A stretch of DNA of 11,445 nt from Methanoregulaceae archaeon (GTDB lineage Archaea; Halobacteriota; Methanomicrobia; Methanomicrobiales; Methanospirillaceae), in NCBI GenBank assembly GCA_019695435.1, contig JACTVF010000054.1, positions 1-11,445 of the forward strand, in the 5' to 3' direction. The position numbers and the translations under genes were made by a program. Of the stretch, positions 6,650 to 11,445 are shown piece by piece; position 1 is the first letter of the stretch; every line of letters begins with the position of its first letter. The notes under the pieces are model-generated. The model did no database searches. It saw only the letters and a program-made list of their open reading frames with translations, and had not been told where the DNA came from.

Positions 6650-6859
6650 GGACGACTCCGGCGCCTGTTTTGCCGGGGTACTGGCCCCTCCCTGGAAATT
6701 TCCGCACTCTTTTTCGAGAAAGAGCCCGGGGATGTCGAGCACGTCTGGTTCGTTGTCAACATACGGGATGGATTATGCGGGATATGCCATCAGGACTATT
6801 GTCTGGTGTCCCGGCAATTCGTAATAGCAATCCTTTTAGATTTTAGAGATCCCTATTAA
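6650..6859 (+). pseudogene. Possible decayed reading frame, weakly DUF2314-like
   Basis: The frame ending in a stop at 6857-6859 reads GDVEHVWFVVNIRDGLCGI and then CLVSRQFVIAILLDFRD. The order acidic-EH-x-W, then DG-x-x-G-x-x, then a DF-x-D tail resembles the core of DUF2314 proteins. No start codon or Shine-Dalgarno precedes it, and the Cys-rich, Arg-rich codons upstream look noncoding. The match is by memory of the family pattern and could be chance. If real, it is probably a remnant. Confidence 0.2.
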
Positions 6860-6861
6860 AT
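6853..6861 (+). promoter_or_regulatory. TATA box of the receiver-CheC-kinase operon
   Basis: CTATTAAAT is centred about 45 bases before the receiver ATG at 6902. The predicted start near 6882 gives a leader of about 20 bases containing GGTGA. No other good promoter was seen before the CheC or kinase-like genes, which supports one transcript for all three. Confidence 0.5.
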
Positions 6862-6869
6862 GGAAAGAG

Positions 6870-6885
6870 CCGGTATTCGGTAATC
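6870..6885. repeat. 16-bp direct repeat, copy 2, between TATA box and start of the operon
   Basis: CCGGTATTCGGTAATC is the partner of 6604-6619. It lies 9 bases after the TATA box, over the predicted transcription start, where a bound repressor would block initiation. The regulatory role is inferred. Confidence 0.5.
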
Positions 6886-6901
6886 CTGATGGTGATTGCA
6901 T

Positions 6902-7264
6902 ATGGCAAAAATCTTGGTCATTGAAGATTCTTCATTTCAGAGGAAAATCCTCTCAGAAATGCTGACGGAAAGTGGATTCGAAGTTTTCCTGACAGAAAAT
7001 GGGAGACAGGGAATCGAACGTACCGAACAGTTGAAGCCGGATCTCATCATCACCGATCTTCTTATGCCTGATGGTGACGGGTTCCAGGTTCTCGAAGCAC
7101 TACGTACGAAGAAGCTGAACATACCGGCTATTATCCTCACATCAGATATCCAGAAGACGACCGCGCGCCGGTGCAGGGATCTGGGTGCATGCGCTGTCCT
7201 GAATAAACCGGTGAATAAGGAACAGATAATTTCAGCAGTCCGGGATGCGATCCGGGTTCCGTGA
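6902..7264 (+). CDS. CheY-like single-domain response regulator
   Basis: This 120-residue protein is one receiver domain with no output domain. The acidic pair E8-D9 and phosphoacceptor D52 (in ITDLLMPDGDG), T80 and K102 are all present, so phosphorylation should work. The ATG at 6902 is preferred because GGTGA lies 6 bases before it; a TTG two codons upstream is in frame but has no site of its own. The stop codon TGA overlaps the ATG of the CheC gene by one base, suggesting translational coupling. Its direct linkage to CheC suggests that it is the substrate of that phosphatase. With no CheA, MCP or archaellum gene in view, there is no sign of a motor target; it may work by protein-protein contact with the kinase-like protein downstream. 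Confidence 0.93.
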   Translation: MAKILVIEDSSFQRKILSEMLTESGFEVFLTENGRQGIERTEQLKPDLIITDLLMPDGDGFQVLEALRTKKLNIPAIILTSDIQKTTARRCRDLGACAVLNKPVNKEQIISAVRDAIRVP

Positions 7265-7875
7265 TGTGCATGATAGTTGACGATGAATCCCGTGATGCGA
7301 TCACCGAGATGATCAATATCGGGGTGGGAAAGGCGGCGGGGCTGCTCAACGATATAACCGGTTCGCATATCCAGCTCCGGGTTCCGGAGATCCAGCTGGT
7401 CCCGATCGGGGAAATCGCCAATGTTAACAAAACTGTTTTCGGGGCGGACATTCTCTCGACCGTAATCCAGGAGTTCCAGGGGAATTTTTCCGGGGTGACG
7501 GCGCTGGTTTTTCCCCCGGATAGTGCGTTATCCCTCGTTAATCTCCTCTCCGGAGACCAGAGTCCCGCGACCAATATGGACGCAGTGCAGGTCGAGACCC
7601 TCAAGGAAGTAGGAAATATCATCATCAACGCCGTTATGGGCTCAATCTCAAACGTCCTATCAGAGCACTTCGCGTTCTCCTTGCCGGTTTATTACGAAGG
7701 GCGGCTCTTCTCTATCGCAGCAAACTATATTGACGGGGAAGGGAATCCTTGGATCATTATCGCCCGCACCCAGTTCCTGATAGAAGCCATGCAAATCGAA
7801 GGGACGATCCTCCTTGTCCTTGAGGTAGGATCCATGGAGCAGCTGATGAAGAGCGTACAGAAAATGAACGGATAG
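7264..7875 (+). CDS. cheC: CheC-family protein phosphatase
   Basis: This 203-residue protein belongs to the CheC/CheX/FliY family, which hydrolyses the aspartyl phosphate of CheY-type receivers. Both pseudo-symmetric active sites match D/S/E-x3-E-x2-N-x22-P. Site one has D11, E15, N18 and P41; site two has E111, E115, N118 and P141. The length is typical for CheC, with two repeats and no receptor or DNA-binding part. The ATG at 7264 overlaps the upstream TGA as TGATG; GTG 7261 and ATG 7270 are in-frame alternatives. Classical CheC acts with CheD in chemotaxis, and no cheD is visible here. The neighbouring receiver is the obvious partner. Both sites being intact argues for real phosphatase activity rather than a decayed copy. 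Confidence 0.92.
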   Translation: MCMIVDDESRDAITEMINIGVGKAAGLLNDITGSHIQLRVPEIQLVPIGEIANVNKTVFGADILSTVIQEFQGNFSGVTALVFPPDSALSLVNLLSGDQSPATNMDAVQVETLKEVGNIIINAVMGSISNVLSEHFAFSLPVYYEGRLFSIAANYIDGEGNPWIIIARTQFLIEAMQIEGTILLVLEVGSMEQLMKSVQKMNG

Positions 7876-7906
7876 AGGTGGCCGTGGAAAATACACGGGT
7901 GGTCCT

Positions 7907-9043
7907 GTGATCAGCACTGAATGCCTTGCCCTGCTGGATATGCTTCCTTCCGGGATTGTCATCATAAGAAAGGACTTCTCCATTCTGTTCTGGAACCGGT
8001 GCATGGAAGAATGGACCGGCATCAAAAAGGGTAATATTCTGGGGAAAAACCTCCTTCTTGAATCTCCCACCCTCAATCAACCTTCAATCACCACCCGTTT
8101 ACCCCAGGTTTTTGAAGGGAACAGCCCGGTGTATCTTTCGTCAAAATTCCACCCGCACCTCATCACCTCCCTGCTGCCTGACGGGACCTCCCGGATCCAG
8201 AGAGGAGCGGTGCTCCCGGTGCGGCTTGGGGGTGATGAGGTTGATGCGATGCTGGTTATCGAGGATGTGACTGACCTCAGCCACCAGGTAACCGGGTTCC
8301 AGAAGATGCGGGATATCGCAAGGCGGGAACTTGCGGAGAGGAAGAAGGCAGAAGAGGCTCTCCAGATTGCAAATGCAAAACTCAGCCTCTTCTCGGAAAT
8401 AACGCTTCAGGACATCAGGAACCAGCTGACTGCTGCACGGGGATACAATTATCTCATCAGTCATTCCCTCAACGATAGTTCCGGGATCCAGTCCGCAGCG
8501 GGCAAGATCGACCACCAGCTCTCACTCATTGAAAAATATATCTCTCTGATGCTGGATTTCGAACAACTGGGGAAAGAACCTCCTCAATGGTATTCCCTGC
8601 GGCAGGTCATCAAACGGGCAATGGTCCAGACACAGTTTTTCCAGGTAACGTCGGGCCCTGAAATCGAGGATCTTGGTATATACTGCCCCCCGCTCCTTGA
8701 ACGCATCTTTACGAACTTCCTGGAGAATGCGAAGGAGCATGGGAAGACCGTAACGCAGGTGAAGATCTCTTTTAGCCCCCGGGGGGATGCCGGAATTCTC
8801 ACGATCGAGGATGACGGGGTTGGTGTACCTACGGAAGACAAGGAGCATATCTTTGGGGAAGGTCTCGGCACCAAGACAAGACTCACCCTCTACCATACCC
8901 GGGAGGTCCTTGCGATAACCGGAATCTCTATCAGGGAGACCGGTGTGATGGGGAAAGGTGCACGGTTCGAGATCGTTATCCCCAAGGACGGATACCTGTT
9001 TCGGAAGGCGTTACCAGAAGAGAGGCCGAAAGAACCGGAATAA
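7907..9043 (+). CDS. PAS histidine-kinase-like protein, probable pseudokinase
   Basis: This 378-residue soluble protein has a PAS domain at about 5-123, a charged coiled-coil linker at about 135-160, an H-box-like helix at 160-182 and an HATPase_c domain at about 225-360. The H-box reads ITLQDIRNQL: Q168 (CAG at 8408-8410) stands where the related kinase at 1249-4290 has H816. The N-box (N270, E273, N274) and G1 DDGVGVP (302-308) remain, but the G2 motif TGLGL is TRLTL (324-328), without its glycines. The GKGARFEI strand near the C-terminus is kept. The protein probably cannot phosphorylate itself in the usual way. It may sense a ligand and bind the receiver or another kinase. The GTG start at 7907 follows GGGTGGT and is 31 bases after the cheC stop; a frame of eight codons before it ends in an overlapping GTGA. 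The reading frame is intact over its full length, so this is not simple decay. Confidence 0.88.
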   Translation: MISTECLALLDMLPSGIVIIRKDFSILFWNRCMEEWTGIKKGNILGKNLLLESPTLNQPSITTRLPQVFEGNSPVYLSSKFHPHLITSLLPDGTSRIQRGAVLPVRLGGDEVDAMLVIEDVTDLSHQVTGFQKMRDIARRELAERKKAEEALQIANAKLSLFSEITLQDIRNQLTAARGYNYLISHSLNDSSGIQSAAGKIDHQLSLIEKYISLMLDFEQLGKEPPQWYSLRQVIKRAMVQTQFFQVTSGPEIEDLGIYCPPLLERIFTNFLENAKEHGKTVTQVKISFSPRGDAGILTIEDDGVGVPTEDKEHIFGEGLGTKTRLTLYHTREVLAITGISIRETGVMGKGARFEIVIPKDGYLFRKALPEERPKEPE

Positions 9044-9059
9044 CTGCCCTTGGGGAAAC

Positions 9060-9396
9060 CAACCTGCGGGCCCGGCTCTGCCCATCATGAGCAGGCTTAT
9101 TTGTTGTATCCACCCGGCGTCCGACCAGAAATACGCGTTCTGTCTTCTCTGTCTCCTCTCCGGCCATGGCCTGCCAATCATGGCTGCGAGCCCCGTTTCC
9201 CGATCTGAATGGCGCCCGGCGAGATATTTGCCTAGTAGTGATCTTCGGTACATTCCCGCTCGTCCGGTTCATCGCATACCTTGTGGGAAATGTATAGATT
9301 CACGGCGCACCGGGCGTGCGGTTTTCGCCATCAGTCCGCTGTGGGTGTCGGGAAGAAGTTTTTACCCTCCACACTTTAGGCAGGTCAGTCTCGCGA
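9060..9396 (+). pseudogene. Decayed partial copy of the DUF457 gene
   Basis: DNA from about 9111 to 9331 aligns with about 5968-6203 of the intact gene at 5602-6504, and 9342-9396 aligns with 6427-6496. About 220 bases of the parent (6204-6426) are missing between the two blocks. Over 9241-9286 against 6106-6151, 37 of 46 bases agree by eye. In translation SDQKYAFC matches SDRKYGLC, and WVSGRSFYPPHFR matches RVSGRIFYPPHFR. The middle, IAYLVGNV against VAYLVAHT, lies in another frame and runs into TAG at 9295, so there are frameshifts and a stop as well as the deletion. Weaker similarity reaches back to about 9060, just after the kinase-like gene. The 5' half and the start are absent. Confidence 0.85.
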
Positions 9397-9444
9397 CACA
9401 ATCGCGAACGTCTGCCTGATATCCGATATAATGGGGAGGCGTAC

Positions 9445-10371
9445 ATGGAGAGGCATTCTGGTTTCCCAATGAAAGCGCCGTGCTTTTATACCGGGGAAGC
9501 TGCACCGGTACCCGGGCAGGTGTACATGAACCGGGTGGAATACGTTCACGGATATTCAGACCGTGAAGCAGAACGGCTCAGTGACCAGGCCCGGACGCTG
9601 ACCTCCCTTCTCCATAACGATACCCGGTACCCGGCCGGGAGCCGGGTGCTAGAAGTTGGCTGCGGGACCGGCGCCCAGACGGTCATCCTTGCAAAGAACA
9701 GCCCGGAAGCAGAGATCACGTCCATAGATATCTCCCCGGACTCGGTCAGGCGTGCGAAGGCGCGGGTCCGGGCCGAAGGGATCACCAACGTGACCTTCCA
9801 GGCCGGCGACCTCTTCAGCCTCCCGTTCGTACCGGCGAGTTTCGATCACATCTTCATCTGCTTCGTGCTGGAACACCTTGCCGATCCAGGACGGGCACTC
9901 AAAATACTCCGCCCTTTTCTCAAACCGGGCGGGACGGTCACCGTCATCGAAGGCGATCACGGTTCGGCGTATTTCCATCCAGACAACGCAGAGACGAAAA
10001 AAGCGATCCAGTGCCTGGTACATCTCCAGCGGGAGGCCGGGGGAAATGCCCTCATCGGCCGCGAACTCTACCCGATGCTTGTGCAGGCCGGGTATGCGGA
10101 CGTGCACGTATCTCCGCGGATGGTGTATGTCGATGCATCGCGGCCAGGCCTTGTCGACGGGTTCACGCGCCAGACATTCACCGCGATGGTTGCCGGGGTC
10201 CGGGATATCGTGCTCTCCCGGGGGATGATGACACGGGACGAATGGGAGCAGGGGATTGCGAATTTATACCGAACCTGCGAGCCGGACGGTGTGTTCTGTT
10301 ACACTTTTTTCAAGGCGACCGGGATCGCATTAACACAAAAAAGATCAACCCTGTCCGTCTCTCCGGAGTAA
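9445..10371 (+). CDS. SAM-dependent methyltransferase, class I
   Basis: This 308-residue soluble protein has the Rossmann methyltransferase fold. Motif I is LEVGCGTGA at 69-77, the acidic residue of motif II is D95 in SIDIS, motif III is GDLFSLPF at 121-128, and motif IV/post-I is FVLEHLADP at 140-148. FLKPGGTV (158-165) follows, as in UbiE-type and Methyltransf_31-type enzymes. About 50 N-terminal and 140 C-terminal residues flank the core and should form the acceptor site; the acceptor cannot be told. The frame is open further upstream, but those codons lie in the DUF457 pseudogene. ATG 9445 has GGGGAGG 5 bases before it and is the clear start. No TATA box at a proper distance was identified. 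The gene stands alone, with a 127-base gap before the next start. Confidence 0.9.
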   Translation: MERHSGFPMKAPCFYTGEAAPVPGQVYMNRVEYVHGYSDREAERLSDQARTLTSLLHNDTRYPAGSRVLEVGCGTGAQTVILAKNSPEAEITSIDISPDSVRRAKARVRAEGITNVTFQAGDLFSLPFVPASFDHIFICFVLEHLADPGRALKILRPFLKPGGTVTVIEGDHGSAYFHPDNAETKKAIQCLVHLQREAGGNALIGRELYPMLVQAGYADVHVSPRMVYVDASRPGLVDGFTRQTFTAMVAGVRDIVLSRGMMTRDEWEQGIANLYRTCEPDGVFCYTFFKATGIALTQKRSTLSVSPE

Positions 10372-10456
10372 CCTGCTGAAGTGGTAAACTATTCTCTGGC
10401 GACCTGCATCGTGGATCCCTGGCCGTGGGCACTTTCACGGTGCACAGTCCTGCAGG

Positions 10457-10463
10457 ATATAAC
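10457..10463 (+). promoter_or_regulatory. TATA box of the SnoaL-like gene; decides its start codon
   Basis: ATATAAC lies about 40 bases before ATG 10499. Transcription would begin near 10485, downstream of the alternative ATG at 10478, so only the second ATG would be in the message. Confidence 0.45.
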
Positions 10464-10498
10464 CTCAACGCATACAAATGGAGGATGTGAGGAATATC

Positions 10499-10900
10499 AT
10501 GGATGATGCAGAACGTACAAACGAAGTGACAACAATGATCCGGGACATGAACCGGCATTGGACACAGAGCTGGGACGAAGAGGCGTTTGGACGGTACATC
10601 CACCCGGATGCAGTGGCAATCTCCCCGACAACGCCCGGGCGGCTCGAAGGCAGGGAGGCTTATGTTGCCGGCTGGCGGGGATTTGTGGAGGCGGCAAAAA
10701 TCCACGAATGGAATGAGACCGGTTACCGGGTCAGTTTCTTCTGCAGCGATACCTGTGCCGTGCTCACGTACTTCTTCACGATCCGGTTTTCGATGGGCGG
10801 ACAGGAGATAGCCATGCGGGGACGGGACATGTTCACGCTTGTAAAACAGGGTGGCCGCTGGCTGGTGGTCGCTGACCAGTTCTCACCGGAACCGGTGTGA
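10499..10900 (+). CDS. NTF2-like fold protein of the SnoaL/DUF4440 type
   Basis: This protein of about 133 residues has the cone-shaped NTF2-like fold. It shows an N-terminal helix with a W-x2-x-W pattern (HWTQSWDEEAF), then YIHPDAVAISP, a GREAYVAGW helix, and long beta strands ending in DMFTLVKQGGRWLVVADQFS, the usual closing strands of SnoaL-like and DUF4440 proteins. Such proteins are small cytoplasmic enzymes or binding proteins with varied ligands, and none can be assigned here. ATG 10499 is chosen because GTGAGG lies 7 bases before it and the TATA box at 10457 would place transcription after the in-frame ATG at 10478. That upstream ATG would add seven residues. The gene has its own promoter, so cotranscription with the methyltransferase is not required. 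Confidence 0.82.
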   Translation: MDDAERTNEVTTMIRDMNRHWTQSWDEEAFGRYIHPDAVAISPTTPGRLEGREAYVAGWRGFVEAAKIHEWNETGYRVSFFCSDTCAVLTYFFTIRFSMGGQEIAMRGRDMFTLVKQGGRWLVVADQFSPEPV

Positions 10901-10969
10901 TCGTAGGTGATATGCGTGGGCCGTGCAGACAATTGCCTTATTTACGACCTTCGCACCACATGCCCACCG

Positions 10970-10977
10970 TTATAAAT
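10970..10977 (+). promoter_or_regulatory. TATA box of the SemiSWEET gene
   Basis: TTATAAAT is centred about 37 bases before ATG 11011. The predicted leader of about 12-15 bases would hold the GAGG at 10999-11002. This is the closest match to the archaeal TATA consensus in the window. Confidence 0.65.
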
Positions 10978-11010
10978 GAGCTGATGACCCAATAGAATGA
11001 GGATGGTGCG

Positions 11011-11265
11011 ATGGATACCATAACACTCGTAGGTTTTATCGCCGGGACACTTACCACAGTCGCCTATGTCCCGCAGGCTATCCGGAGCTGGCAGCTCAAG
11101 GAGACCAAGGACATCTCCCTCTCTATGCTTGTATTATATGCGGTCGGAGTCTCCCTCTGGTTCGTTTACGGAGTTTGGACAGGCGCCCTTCCCATCATCG
11201 CGGCAAATGGCATCTCGCTTGTTTTGATCCTCGTCCTGCTCGGGATCAAGCTGCGGTACCGCTGA
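11011..11265 (+). CDS. SemiSWEET / PQ-loop family transporter
   Basis: This 84-residue membrane protein has three helices at about 4-20, 37-57 and 60-80, which is the full length of a SemiSWEET. The PQ motif is YVPQ with P21-Q22 at the end of helix 1, followed by the conserved ETKDISLSM loop (31-40). W50 in helix 2 and N66 in helix 3 sit where the family has its Trp and Asn substrate-pocket residues. SemiSWEETs form dimers that move small sugars down a gradient across the cytoplasmic membrane; the true substrate here is unknown. ATG 11011 follows GAGG by 8 bases. The gene has its own TATA box and a terminator-like hairpin downstream, so it is a single-gene unit. Confidence 0.93.
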   Translation: MDTITLVGFIAGTLTTVAYVPQAIRSWQLKETKDISLSMLVLYAVGVSLWFVYGVWTGALPIIAANGISLVLILVLLGIKLRYR

Positions 11266-11346
11266 TCGTTCCCTTGGTTTTTATTCACGTCTGCACCTGT
11301 ATAGGAGCATCCGGTAACGTGTATTCCTTTCTGCGCAAACGAGGTT

Positions 11347-11373
11347 GTCCCCTCTGCTAACGGGGGCTTTTTT
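11347..11373 (+). terminator. Hairpin with T-run after the SemiSWEET gene
   Basis: GTCCCC (11347-11352) pairs with GGGGGC (11362-11367), including one G-T pair, around a 9-base loop. Six Ts follow directly. It lies about 80 bases past the stop, between convergent genes. Confidence 0.6.
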
Positions 11374-11380
11374 AAAATTC

Positions 11381-11394
11381 CGGAAAAAAAGGGA
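11381..11394 (-). terminator. T-run terminator of the right-edge minus-strand gene
   Basis: On the minus strand, CCCTTTTTTTCCGG starts two bases after the TAA stop. Seven Ts in a row fit archaeal intrinsic termination. Confidence 0.5.
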
Positions 11395-11395
11395 T

Positions 11396-11445
11396 TTAGT
11401 CCTGGAGGAGTACAAGGCAGCCGGCAATCTTGTCGTGGAGCCCCT
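11396..11445 (-). CDS. C-terminal end of a probable RDD-family membrane protein (partial)
   Basis: The last 15 codons before the TAA at 11396-11398 read GLHDKIAGCLVLLQD. The GLHDKIAG pattern (His-Asp, two residues, Ala-Gly) followed by a hydrophobic strand is the usual C-terminal ending of RDD-family membrane proteins. Only this tail lies in the window, so length, membrane topology and start cannot be judged. The gene converges on the SemiSWEET gene, and T-runs on both strands separate them. Confidence that it is coding is fairly good; the family call is tentative. Confidence 0.5.
   Translation of the reverse strand, partial: GLHDKIAGCLVLLQD

Larger units (their letters stand above)
6505..6901. 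other. Gene-poor stretch between the DUF457 gene and the signalling operon
   Basis: This stretch contains T-rich tracts after the DUF457 stop, a 16-bp direct repeat at 6604 and 6870, a possible decayed reading frame at about 6650-6859, and the promoter of the signalling operon. No frame in it has both a convincing start and a recognisable complete product. Confidence 0.6.

Noticed and set aside
9424..9432. GATATAATG string before the methyltransferase as a TATA box
   Set aside because: It is only about 15 bases before the ATG, so transcription would begin inside the gene.
9316..9444. Upstream extension of the methyltransferase frame by 43 codons
   Set aside because: Those codons run through the DUF457 pseudogene, and ATG 9445 has a strong GGGGAGG site at the right distance.
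1..11445. CRISPR array, insertion sequence or transposase
   Set aside because: No regularly spaced repeats, and no transposase motifs or terminal inverted repeats, were seen on either strand.

Overview
The window looks like chromosomal DNA of a euryarchaeon, most likely a methanogen of the order Methanomicrobiales (Methanoregula-like). This is inferred from four things: an archaeal-type IF2/IF5B GTPase, a tRNA gene with no encoded CCA end, AT-rich TATA boxes about 40 bases before start codons, and PAS-rich histidine kinases with the HDIxNQL H-box common in that group. The genus cannot be fixed from the sequence alone.

Layout. Bases 1-713 (minus strand) hold the N-terminal GTPase part of translation initiation factor IF2/IF5B, cut by the window edge. 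A tRNA-His gene follows on the plus strand (969-1042). Bases 1249-4290 (minus) encode a large sensor protein with a receiver domain, five PAS domains and a histidine kinase core; two imperfect 40-bp direct repeats bracket it. Next on the minus strand come an orphan 45-codon frame (4451-4588) and a secreted lipoprotein (4643-5386). From 5602 on, all genes but the last read rightwards: a YdjM/DUF457-type membrane protein (5602-6504), a noncoding or decayed stretch (6505-6901), and a three-gene signalling operon of a CheY-like receiver, a CheC phosphatase and a PAS histidine-kinase-like protein (6902-9043). A wrecked second copy of the DUF457 gene follows (about 9060-9396), then a SAM methyltransferase (9445-10371), an NTF2/SnoaL-like protein (10499-10900) and a SemiSWEET sugar transporter (11011-11265). 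The right edge holds the last codons of a minus-strand, probably RDD-family, membrane protein.

The most interesting unit is the 6902-9043 operon. The first two genes overlap by one base. The CheC protein keeps both phosphatase motifs. The kinase-like protein has Gln where the phosphoacceptor His should be and has lost the glycines of the G2 ATP-lid motif. No CheA, MCP or flagellar/archaellum gene is visible. The operon therefore resembles a chemotaxis-free module in which CheC dephosphorylates the receiver and the third protein is a sensor pseudokinase or scaffold. It lies between the intact DUF457 gene and its decayed copy, which points to duplication or insertion at this locus.
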